DNA of 64,000 nt from Ecdyonurus torrentis (Eukaryota > Arthropoda > Insecta > Ephemeroptera > Heptageniidae): positions 19,653,725 to 19,717,724 of the forward strand of contig OX439131.1 in NCBI GenBank assembly GCA_949318235.1. Reading direction: 5' to 3'. Shown piece after piece: positions 51,943 through 64,000 of this stretch. Numbering within the stretch: position 1 is the first letter of the stretch; each line of letters starts with the position of its first letter. The notes beneath the pieces are model-generated. The model made no database searches, was not told the DNA's origin, and worked only from the letters and a program-made list of their open reading frames with translations. Position numbers and translations under genes: made by a program.

Positions 51943-52269
51943 TATTCATTCATTCATTCATTCATTCATTCATTCATTCATTCATTCATTCATTCATTCA
52001 TTCATTCATTCATTCATTCATTCATTCATTCATTCATTCATTCATTCATTCATTCATTCATTCATTCATTCATTCATTCATTCATTCATTCATTCATTCA
52101 TTCATTCATTCATTCATTCATTCATTCATTCATTCATTCATTCATTCATTCATTCATTCATTCATTCATTCATTCATTCATTCATTCATTCATTCATTCA
52201 TTCATTCATTCATTCATTCATTCATTCATTCATTCATTCATTCATTCATTCATTCATTCATTCATTCAT
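51943..52269. repeat. (ATTC)n array, ~81 perfect units
   Basis: About 326 bases of uninterrupted ATTC. All three + frames are open because the unit is four bases and lacks a stop, giving a Phe-Ile-His-Ser repeat. This is not a real protein. Confidence 0.98.
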
Positions 52270-52474
52270 GTAAAAAAAAACTTTTACGTTCGATCGTTGT
52301 TTGTATCATTTTATTCATTTTTGTTCATAATGATGAAAATGCTTAATCTCTAACAAAAATAATATCGATTGTTGTTAAATTCGATACATTTTCAATTCTA
52401 CTTCCAATTACATGTAATAATTAAATAATTAATCAGATTTAATCATCTAAAAATAAAATAATTAATAACTATTA

Positions 52475-52659
<185 letters not shown>

Positions 52660-53982
52660 ATAATAATATAGTCAATATAATAAACATAAATATATTCTAA
52701 TTAATCATCAAGTTAAATACGTTAGAATTTAGAATAACAAATAATAATTCAAAAGTATTAATCAAACTGGAATTATTCATAATTGCAAATTTTATGTGAA
52801 ATTTTTAATATTTTGATATCATCATGTTATACTGTGTACTTGTGATATTATTAATATTTTTTTATTCATGATTGTTTTATTATTATTTATTTACTGATAC
52901 GTGGCTGCTTCCATTCAATTTTTATTGTTGAGTGGACAACATTCATGCGTATTTTACATAAATAAAAAATCACGCCTTTTAATATTTCATCCATTAAAGT
53001 TGGTAAATTGTTATGCTGTATTGTATGCTGTAAAACTGTGATGTTATGTATAATTATATTTATGTTATGACTTAGGTTCGTGTAATAGGGAAAAGCTCTT
53101 TTTGCGCCTTAAATAAAGTTATTTTATTATTATCCTTAAATTTGTTGTTTACTTTTGCACATTTTTTTCCCCAAAAATATAAATGCTCTTTGAGACATAC
53201 TTTAGGTCTAATAATATATCCCATGAACCTTTGAAACTGATGCTAATTTTTTACACCATGTAAGAGACAGTTTTAAAACTATATTACTATACCATATGCA
53301 ATGTTCGCGATTTTTGCAACATATTTTGTGAGCTGCCAATATTCAGTAGCAAATAAAATTTTTGCGTTAGTTCCATACGTTGAATTTTTCTATGCCCTTC
53401 TACAACGATTTTGTTTTAGGACAAATTGTCAATAATGACATAATTGTCAATGTCTTTAGTTTTTTAAGTCTACAATGAGTTTGAAACAGCGCAATTGAAA
53501 ACCATAGAAATATAAATAGGTGCCAAGTAAAGTGCGGAGAAAAAGGTTAAGTTAATTTATATATATATAATATATAGAGGTACTTTATAGTTTTTAAGAT
53601 ATATAAAAAAAAGTCAAAATTTTAATTAAAAAATAAAATAATAAAAATAAAATTTTTACTTGAGCAGTGGAAAATAAAGCTTTATTTTCAATGAGAGCGG
53701 AGAACAAAAAATGTTATGATATTAGAGATGCTTCTGTTGTTTTTAGTTTTTTGATTTGATTTATAAATTTTGTTCTATTTTCTGACTGAAGAAAAAAGTA
53801 TTTGTTAACTTAAAATGATATAAATTGTTGTTTGTTTGTTTGTTTTTGTTTTTTCATGAAAAACTTTGGAAAATAAATTTTTTTGGTATGGTATTGTATA
53901 ATATATTAACTCGTATTAAGAAACTTACAAAAAAAAACAAGATTAGATCTTGCTAGGACAAATATTTACGATTGTGTCGTAG

Positions 53983-54275
53983 AGGCGTAGAACACCTTGA
54001 ACAAAAAACATGTTTAATATCCTAACATACCTAAATATCAACGTTGATTTGACCGGAATCATTGATTTCTAATATATTTTCCATTCACAAAATGACATCT
54101 GCGGGTTTGTGACGTCACATCTCGTCTGTTTCCACGCGCGTGGACTAGTGAGCTGTTACGTCATCAACCCGCAGCTGCCATTTTGCAGAAATCAATTACT
54201 CCTGCCAAATTGACGTTGATATTTAGGTATGCTAGGATATTAGGCAAGTTTTTTTGTTCAAGGTGTTCTACGCCT
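53983..54275. mobile_element. TTAA MITE family 1, copy 2 (without the nested palindrome)
   Basis: It begins AGGCGTAGAACACCTTGAAC and ends GTTCAAGGTGTTCTACGCCT|TTAA. The left TTAA is lost (GTAG instead). The centre has TGTGACGTCACATC and GCGGGTTTGTGACG / CGTCATCAACCCGC arms around ACGCGCGT. It is shorter than copy 1 because it lacks the inserted palindrome and part of the arms. Confidence 0.85.
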
Positions 54276-54664
54276 TTAATGATAAAAATAATAATAATAT
54301 AACAGTGGATGTTAATATATATACGGTGTATTTCTGTAACAAAACGTGGGTGTTAACAGAAATAATATGAAAATAGACTAATTTAGTTTGAACAATTTCA
54401 ATTAAATTTATTTTCCAAATCGCTTCTTGTTATTTAATACAGTATAATAATTTTCAATAGACTTATAAATAAGCATTATAAAATAAACCTAACCATATAA
54501 TACAATAATAACAACTATAAATTAAACTTTGATAACTGATGATTTTGCATGTTGATATTATATTATATACAAAACCTTTCATTATAATATATTAACTGTA
54601 ATTTTGAAAATATTAAACCAACTATATATCCATACAATATTAATTTATCATTAATGTAAAATAC

Positions 54665-54788
<124 letters not shown>

Positions 54789-55570
54789 TATATTTTAATA
54801 TAACTATTGTTTCAAATCTCATAGTTATGGAAACATATTAATACTAAGAAAAATATAACTTATATAGCATTAAAAATATACAATATCTTTTAAAAAAAGT
54901 TACAGATTGATAAAAATAATAAAATTTATAAAACTTTATTGAATATTTTATATAATTTAATCAATAATATTAACTTTTGCGATAATTTTTCAAACTTAAA
55001 TATATAATTGAATACAACTTTTATTGGTATTAATTCATTACCATAGAATATATAAAAAAAACTCTTCAAGTTTATGAAACTTTTTAACAATAAGTAATAT
55101 AATTTATCAATATTACAATTTATCACAAGCACCTTTTTAATAATTTAAATAGTGTTTTTAAAACCACAATAAAAACTTAAGAAATAAAAAGTATTTAAAA
55201 TATTACCATCAGTGGAATAGTATACATATCAAGTTTGTCAAAAAAATTATTATACAGTATTTAAGTTATTATATTAATTAAATTCAGATATACAGTATAT
55301 TTGATTAAAATTATGAAAAGTAATTTATAAAATTCGAATTGGCAAACTCTAAATGATCTATCTTTGACTATATTAATTACTTCTTATAGACAGGGATTGA
55401 TTAGCTTGTTTAATTACTATGCTCATTGACTTCTCTAACAAACAATAATTAATGGGATTCTCTCTAATTGTTATAGTTTTAGCTTAATATATAACTTAGT
55501 ATTGAATTTCTTTATAAGCTATTCTAAGTAATTAAACATTTTCTTGCAAATTCTAATTTCTAGAGGAAGA

Positions 55571-55618
<48 letters not shown>

Positions 55619-57087
55619 GAACACAGAAATTAATTCAAGATTTTCGCAATTGATTGTCACCTCTCTATCTTTATTATTTGTATCTGCAATATAAATAGTT
55701 GAAAATTAGACTTTTTTTTAATAATATTTTAATTGATTTATTATCGTTCAAGAACTGATATAGTTTTGCTAGCAAATCTGTTTTGCTATATAATATAAAA
55801 TATAGAACTATCGATCATCCTTGAAATGTTTTAGTTGCTCATAGCACAGAGAAAAATAGAAATTTGCAAAAGATTCAATACTTCAGATTAAGTTTAGATT
55901 ATTACCATCCTCTAACTGCATTTTATAAATTACATACAAATACAAACAAGTTTATATAAATAAAATATAAACAAACAACAACAAAAACACAATATGTAAA
56001 AAAAAAAAAAAAAAAGTTATTATTTTTCAAATATATTTTTGAGAATTGAATTTGAAATTTGTATATATACAAGTAAAGAACATCTGTGTTTGTGAAACAA
56101 AGTTAAAATTTAAATTTAAAATGAGGTGAGATATCAAAAACTGTGGTGAAGATAACATTATACTGTATATTATAGAGATAGGCGACAGAATTATAATATG
56201 AAATAAAATCAAACCAACACATTGGTAATACTTTACTCAGTGAGGGCTAAAATATGGGGAAGAGCTTATTAAAATTATCTGTTGGTGCGAATATTTTCGC
56301 TCTGTTTACATTTATGCATACTTAGGTCTCGATAATAATAATTTAATAGCAATACTATAATAATTAAACAAAAAAATTAGTAAGAGTAAGTGAAGTGAAA
56401 AAGTATAAACATTTTCATAGAAATAATTATTGAGCAAAGTTAACTAATAGTTAATAGAAAAGAAGAAAATTAAATATTAAGATTTCAAGATTTTGTAGTA
56501 CAACATGCAATTTACTGTTTGCTTGTTAGTTTTTCTAGATTTTGATCCCTTTGATTACAGTCTTAAAATATTTTCCTTTTAAATGTTGATTACTTTAACT
56601 GAAGAGATATATATAATGAAGAGTAAATAAAGTAAAAGTATGACTTTCATAATTTTTAAATTTAGAAAATGTATCTTTTTCATAATACTTAGAGAATAAA
56701 AATCTGTAATAATATTTATACAATCTTTAATGCATGTTTACCAAAGAACTTCATCAATTACTACTACTACGTTATATCGATCTTGCACATGGAGAGATAA
56801 TTTTACCGTTATTAATATATATTAATATAGAAGATGGTGGTTTGAGTTCCATTTATTTTCAATTACAAATTTAATTATGTAAAAATTCACTGAAGGATAT
56901 AATGTAAAGAAAATTAAAATATATATTAATTATATGTATAGTAAGAGTAAAGTACAAATATATGAAAAAGATTTTGCAAGAACACACATAAAAGCCATGT
57001 TAAACAGGGGTGGATGAACGTAGCTTTGCCTCCTGGTGGTTTGATTTTGTGGTCAAAGCTATTTTCCTCTCTCTCTCTTCTCTCTCT

Positions 57088-57130
<43 letters not shown>

Positions 57131-59085
57131 TTCTCCTAATTTTCAATGCGGAAATAATTAATATATCTCTTACTAATCACTTATGTATTTTATATAAAAT
57201 ATAAATACTCTCTACTAAATAATCATCAGATATTTCAAAAAAAGGAAAAGTTTCACTCTTTAAAATCTCTTAAGATATTAAAACTTGCACAAAATCTTAC
57301 AAAAATATCACAGAATAAAAAAAATGAAGCAGTTAAATTAAAAGCAACAACTTAATTTTAAGTTTTAGTTCGTTTGTTTGTTTATGAGAGAAGATAAACA
57401 CAATGAAAAAGATATTATTCTATACTGTTGTGCTAAAATGCATAAATATCTTCCTGAAAGCTTTGTCAATCTTTCATCACTTTTATTAATTTGAAAGAAA
57501 TAGAAAACTTAATAAGATCTTGTCATTGAAATTATTTTTCAACTTTTTATTTTCCTTCTCAAGTTTTTATCTTTATCAAATACTTTTAGCTTTATTTTTT
57601 TTCTTTCATTTTTAATTGCAATAAAAATATATGGAGAAAAAGTAAAAACTTTAACAATTTTAAGTTATCAAACTTTTTGAACTTTATAATGTAGTTTATT
57701 TTCTAATTAATATTTAATTCTATATATTTCTTACTTTTTAAATGTATACAAATTAAGTGCTTCAAATCCATTTAGTAGGGAGGTAAACTATTATAATACT
57801 TTACTTTACAACTATTTTAAACAACTGAACTAGTGTGTACAAAGTTAAAGTTAAATGCATTCCAAAATAAACTTTGTGTTAGTTTATTACAATATAGATA
57901 ATATTTATGTCATATGCATGTATGGAAATCTACATTCTACATGTATAAAAGGTTTAAGTTACTCATTAGTATAATTTCACATCCACTCAATCTAAATCTA
58001 AATTCAGCTTTATTAAATATGAAACTTTTAAGTACATTAAAGCAATGCATATACATACCATACATTTATAATTGAAATAATGTGCAAATTACTTTTGCAT
58101 TAAATGTAATGTATGATATTCACTAAAATGAAATTATTATAATTGTAATTAGCATGTAATGGAGAAATAGGTCGCGGTTTAAGATACGTTGTGCATTTTG
58201 CACATGTGATCATTATTAAATTTAAGTTATTTATTCAGCAATATATTTATTACTTTGACTATGTTTTTATTTATAGTCTTATTAATAATCAAGAACACAA
58301 TATAGTTATATAAACAAATCAAAAGTTTGTTATTAAAGGTGAATCAAAGCACAGGTGAAGCAAAGTATAGTTGAATTGATGCAATTTCTATCCAATCACG
58401 ATCCAATGAACAAAACCACAAAACCTAATTGCGTATAATTTACTTTGAACAACGGTTTACCATAACAATAATATAAATATAAAGTTCAATCGAAATATAA
58501 TAAAACAACTTTAGTATGGTTTTCTTTCATGACTTATTAATATATGAAAGTTTTCAAATAGTATAAAGTTACTTTTATTTCTTACTTTATTGGTAATTTT
58601 AATTAAAATATGAAAATGCAATTATATTTAGTTGAAGTATATGATAAAATACTAAATTCCTGTCCGTATACTTATATCATATTACGCACTGCGTAATAAA
58701 CACACGTCCAAAATGGACTGAGAAATATTTCTAAGTGTATAATTATAATTAAATATTCTAATCTAAAAAAAAAAAAAAAAAAAAAAAAAATCAGACTGTA
58801 AAAGAATTATATTTTGAAATATTTTGAATCTGTAGGAAAATCAGCCAAAATTACGTATTTATTACACTATACACATGATGGTCAATAAATATTTTACATT
58901 CTACTTCTATGTGTTTGTATTTGAACTTCTACTCAACCTATAAAAGCTGAGAAAGTTGTTAGGTCTAGAGGGAGCTTCTCATTAACACTTACATTGCACG
59001 AGAAATCCCTTCAGCCCTTTCTGTAAGGGTTGAGAGGCAGCAAGGCAGTAATGCATGATAGCGGGCCCATTTGTAATACTGCCTG

Positions 59086-59127
<42 letters not shown>

Positions 59128-61073
59128 GTTTAAAGTGTTAAATCTATAGAAAGTAACTTGCAGAATTATAGCACATGGAAATTTATTTCAAAATGTGTGA
59201 ATTTCAAACGAAAGAAATATGATAACCTGAAGAATAAAATAAAATTTTACAATATATTTTTCAAACAAGACATTTATTTATCCGGGAACAAAAAATGTTA
59301 GTATAAAGAATATTTGCTTTAAAATATAAATTTCTAAAATATGTGGAATATTTCACATCATGATAAAAATTATAAACTTCTAGTGCTTGTATTTATTTTC
59401 ATTATTTTATCATTATATTATAGGGTTTATATTCGTTTAATAACAATAGACAGATATTTATATTAGTGTTCAATATATGATAGAACATTAAAGTCAAGTA
59501 TAACACGCGCTTTGTGCTGTTTTTCATTAAGAAACCATATGACATAATATACTCATTGTAAAATGTTTGGAATAGTTCACATTACAGAACATTTTTAAAA
59601 TCTCGATCTTTTCAATATGAAATGTCAATATCTTTTTATAAGAAGAGTAATAACAAGACTCATTAAAGTTCTATATAAACTTAAGTTTGACAATATCAAG
59701 TTTAATTAGAGAATAAATTGCTGTTGTGGAAAGAAAAAAAACTTTTCTTAGCAATACCAGAAGTGCTCCTTTGGTTCTTTCTACAACAATTTATTTTCAA
59801 AATAAAGTAAAATACAAAAGAGAGAAAGAAAAAGAAAATAAATTGAAGCTAAGACAGATTTAGAATTCTTATTTTTTAATAAATTTTATATACGTATATT
59901 TTATTATTATATATATATATCGTAAAACAAACCAATTTTTCTCTTTTTACTTTACGTTTATTTTACAATCTCACATTCTGTATAATAAATATAAAGCAAT
60001 ACATTATATTATATTTTTCATGAAAAAATTATAATAAAAATGTTATGATCAATAATAATATTATTATTATCATCACTTTTTTTCAAAAGTTAAAAATGTA
60101 CAAAATGAGCCCCGTATGAGTAAAACTTTATTATTATTAACTTTTTGTTACTTTTTTTTATACTTTATTAAAAAAAATGCTAATAAGGATATAATTTAAT
60201 GAAACTCATAATCTCGTACGTAAAGAATTTCATGAAAGAACTAAAAAAACAACGAGCAACTTGTTTAACAAGTATAAGCACCAAGTTTTGTGAAAAGAGC
60301 GTAGTTTCTATTAATTATTTAATTTTGGTTGTGTGTTGACATTTTTTTTTTCAGTTAGTTTTATATTATTTTTTAGGATGACTGTGTACATAAAAATTTT
60401 ACTTCTAGTTTTTATTATAATATTTTTCAACGCTAGCATTAATATATATTTTTTATACTATATTTTATTCGTCTCAAAGATTTCCCTGGAGATTTTATTC
60501 GTGACTTTATTTTGTTGATATGTGGTTTAATTACTTATTGCATATGCGTGGTTTTATAATCAGTTATAAGTAAAATAATATGAAAACTTTAGACGGAAAA
60601 CCAATATCATACATAATGAATTGACATAATATATATATATATACCGTATATATATATATATATAATACAGATCAAGGAAAAAGTTTTTAATCCGTAATTT
60701 TATTCTTTGCAACCTAATTAAATCGTATATTAGATTCCTGTCACAAGAATATTATTAGAAGGTAATAAAATTATTTTTCTATCAATTTGACATATAAGAT
60801 TAATTTTTAAGAGAAATTTACAAAAAAAAAAAAAAAAAAAAAAAGTCAGGAAGGAATCTAATATTTAAAAGATTCTTTTATTAAAATAATTTTTAACGTT
60901 TCCTCTTTTCTTTCTTTTTTGTTTGTTGAAAAATTTCATTAGAATAAAGCAAAGCTTTTAAGGAATATTGATTTTCTTTTAAAATATTTTAATAATGTTT
61001 TTATAGAAAAAAAAAATTAAGTTCTGGAATAAAATAAAATTTGTGATTATACTTAACTCACTGTGATATGTCA

Positions 61074-61112
<39 letters not shown>

Positions 61113-61918
61113 GTTATCTCTTACTCTCGGTCTGTCTCACTTTCCTGAAAGAATAAGCATTACATACATAAACAAAAATGTTTTCGAGTACAAGCAACAA
61201 CTGTGATTATATACCTCGTATTTCACACTTATGTAAATTTACACTTTTTCAATTGTTTTCGAGACAAGTACTTATTTGCTTTCTATTCACAGTTGATGCT
61301 CTCATTATGTTGAAAATAATATAACTGACAAAAATGGACGTGCATGACCTATCAAAATACTTCATAAAATATTTGTATATTTTATCATTCATGTTAATTT
61401 TGAGCAGTGTATATATCATTTTTTATAAAATGTAAGCACTTTTTTTTTTGTGAGTATAAAATTATGTAAGTGGATATAAAAATAATCTCATATGTTTTGA
61501 AATTCAATTTATTTTTTCATTAATTTTTGGATAAATTATTGTTATCTTTTTAAAAACAAAAACAAATAGAATAGAGCCAATCAACTATAAAAATTATGTT
61601 TTGTTATAAAATCTATTAACGCAACAATTTCTTCCGTAGTAAAAATTTGTGCCATTTACGGTTATTTTTGTGTTCAAATTTAAACTCCCGAACGTCCATC
61701 GCAGTTGCGGAACATCTAGCAAGCCATCACGTAACTCCGCGGTCTAACCTCACCTCTTATTTGATGAAACTATTGTCTGAGAAGTGCAAATATATATATA
61801 TATAATATAGGACAGCGATAGATATATTTCAAATAACAACTTTCGTATATGGCTTTAATAGCATTCTTTGGGGATTTATAGAGAGTCGAAAATAGAACTT
61901 GATAAACTTTGTAGAAAT

Positions 61919-61959
<41 letters not shown>

Positions 61960-62658
61960 TCAATCTTCTTAACTTGATTTTTCATATTGTTTTAATTATA
62001 TATATATATAATACACTGTATAGTATTGCAAAACATTTAAAGTATATTATTTTTTAATTAATTAACTTTAACGTTCATTAAAATAAATTCTTTACTCTTG
62101 AGTACTATTTTTATACCATTTTATTATTTCTTATGAAAGTTATTACAGTTTTTAATTACGTTTTCTTTTTCATTGAATCTAATGATGAAACTACAAGTAC
62201 TATACTATGTGCTTTAATTAATAGTTTTTATTGCTTCTCTTTTTTAAATTAAAAGCTATAACGAGTCATAATATATTTAATTCAAATTATTTTGCAAAAA
62301 GGTTAATTATTTACTTCAATATTAGTTTGTTTGTTTTATCAAATTGTATATAAATAATATCCTACATATAGATAGAAAGTTATAAAGTTTTTTTTTTTTT
62401 TTTTTTTTTAATTTAAAAGATTCTATGAAATCATGTACTTTTTATTTTAAGTGTATTTTGGCAGGAATGTGTTTTTTTGTACTATTATTATTTAACATAT
62501 AATTTGTTTATTCCTTTTTTGTAACATATACTATTTTTATTTCACTGTATATCCTATTTACAGTTTCATTTCTTAATAATGTGCTCTGCTTTAGCTTCTC
62601 ATTGTCAATTTCAAAATTGTCAAATGATTATATTTTTATGTAAACGCATATAATTTAA

Positions 62659-63006
62659 AGCCATAGACCAACATAATAGCACATAAAACAACATGTGCTT
62701 TTTAATGAATAAACACGAAATGAGATCTTCAAAACTGATGACAATTTTTACCAGAATGTTAATGTAGCCCCACGAGAAAGCGTGAAAAAATTGTAAAGTA
62801 TGCAATTTGCGTGAAAATTCATGTTTATGACGTCAGAAACCTGCAAAAACTAGTATGAAAAAGTTGTGCAGGTTGCATAAATTGAATTTTCTGATCACTG
62901 CTACGGGACTACTGTTGGGTTATGAGACAAACTAATGTTATTTATGTAAATCCCATCAAGTGTTTTGTGATATAAATGCTTATATTTTTCTCTCTGGTCT
63001 ATTCCT
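62659..63006. mobile_element. TTAA MITE family 2, complete copy (348 bp)
   Basis: TTAA|AGCCATAGACCA at the left and TGGTCTATTCCT|TTAA at the right give short inverted ends with a TTAA duplication. The interior matches 44756-45076. No coding capacity; the minus-strand frame at 62620-62805 only overlaps it. Confidence 0.8.
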
Positions 63007-64000
63007 TTAAAGACTTGAATATAAAATAAAATTCCATATATGAAAATAGTCATCAAAATTTCTTTAATTCATGACAACTTCAAACGTATTTTTTGATGCT
63101 AAATATTCATCAGCTTGTATATTTCAATACATAATTTAAAGTTAACTATAAATAGTTATTTCCCTTGTACAAAAAACATTATATACTGCGTTATTTACAT
63201 TAAAAGTATAAAACTAAACTACAAAGAGTGTGCAACGCGTATAAATGTAAATTTATCTTTCGTGTCTCATGCATAAAGTTTCATGAAGATGAGAGTTTGG
63301 TTATATAAGTTTGCCTCCTTCTCTTCATTGGTTTCATTGCAAAATGTAAGCGTCTTGAGGCAAAGTACGTACAAGACACAAACTCAACTTCACCGTGCAT
63401 ATTATACGCTATACATACGTGAGACGTTTAAAAATTCAATTTGATCCTACAGTCATTTTCTTTCTCACTGAATATTTCGATATGAATAAGTAAAATAAAT
63501 AAATAAAAAATACTGTTCTTCTCAAGTCTATATTTAGGTTTTAATTAAAATTTATTAAAATATACGCGATTGATATGCATGTACTGGAAGGTATAATATA
63601 TGTAGTGCTAAATTACAGTTGCTACATGAGCTATAATAGATAACACGTGGTACAGAAATTATGATGACGTCATATACTCCCACACAATTCTCATATTATG
63701 TAATATAATTACTGCACTCATCTCACGTATTATCTCCGATGTATGTATATTTTTCAATTATTTATATGGCAATTTTGTTAAGGTTTCCTTATAATATATG
63801 TATTTTTCTTGCATCATTTTATTACTTACGTATTCTCCATATATTTTAAACAATGTGAAGACCAATTAAGAATTATGATATGATGAACTTCCGTTTTTTT
63901 TATATATATAAATATATAAAAACATCAAGATCATTATAATGATCTTGAGAAACTTTTCTATTACAAAATATTAAAAAAATACAAGAGTTCAAATAATGTA

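Noticed and set aside
51877..52353. 158-codon frame of Phe-Ile-His-Ser repeats
   Set aside because: Pure translation of the (ATTC)n array; all frames are open because the unit has no stop.
58960..59090. GC-richer patch beside a (GA)n tract
   Set aside because: No open frame, splice signals or repeat partner seen.
59065..59095. TAATACTG (miR-8 seed) next to a GGCAGTAAT inverted partner
   Set aside because: The stem is short, the mature body does not match miR-8 beyond the seed, and the typical 5p arm is absent.
61680..61765. GC-rich patch considered as an exon
   Set aside because: All frames have early stops and no splice-site pair; too short to assign.

Overview
The window looks like nuclear DNA of an AT-rich invertebrate. 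It has spliced genes with GT-AG introns, introns of 0.6 to more than 26 kb, long simple repeats and many small foldback transposons. A miR-279 hairpin points to a protostome. Arthropod is my first guess, but the mature end and the TTAA-flanked MITEs would also fit a mollusc or annelid, so the phylum stays open. Most of the long open frames in the window are simple-repeat artefacts.

Layout. (1) 1-5274, + strand: the last four coding exons of a glypican of the GPC4/6 / Dally-like class. They run from the VFSGCG segment through the FWSSLP segment and the NPEV..NAYNG segment to a Ser-Gly-rich glycosaminoglycan attachment region and a hydrophobic GPI signal. The 5' exons lie outside the window. 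(2) 5275 to about 10 kb: probable long 3' UTR plus downstream DNA, carrying a Tc1/mariner-type MITE and a near-perfect 234-bp palindrome. (3) 10-14.3 kb: intergenic DNA with foldbacks, a (GAAA)n and an (AT)n tract. (4) 14.3-15.4 kb: a CpG-rich island with a miR-279 hairpin on the minus strand. Upstream of it lie a minus-strand CCAAT/TATA promoter candidate and a possible leader exon, and a possible + strand start exon overlaps the island. (5) 16.3-20.8 kb: two more CpG-rich patches of unknown role and several MITEs. (6) 20.8-37.1 kb: repeat-rich DNA with no supportable gene, apart from an E-box / AGGTCA-TGACCT palindrome at 30.0 kb. (7) 37.15-37.82 kb: a CpG-rich TATA+Inr promoter candidate, a short uORF and a 40-codon first exon with N-glycosylation sites ending DLFYFYQ. 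This looks like the N-terminus of a CCAP-receptor-like (NPSR-family) GPCR. (8) 37.8-64 kb: no second exon seen, so probably first intron. It holds (GA)n, (AT)n and (ATTC)n tracts and TTAA-flanked MITEs, including a three-level nested insertion.

The three loci have no obvious joint function: a heparan sulfate proteoglycan co-receptor, a developmental microRNA and a neuropeptide receptor. The most solid calls are glypican, miR-279 and the MITE families. The GPCR call rests on a short N-terminal motif only.
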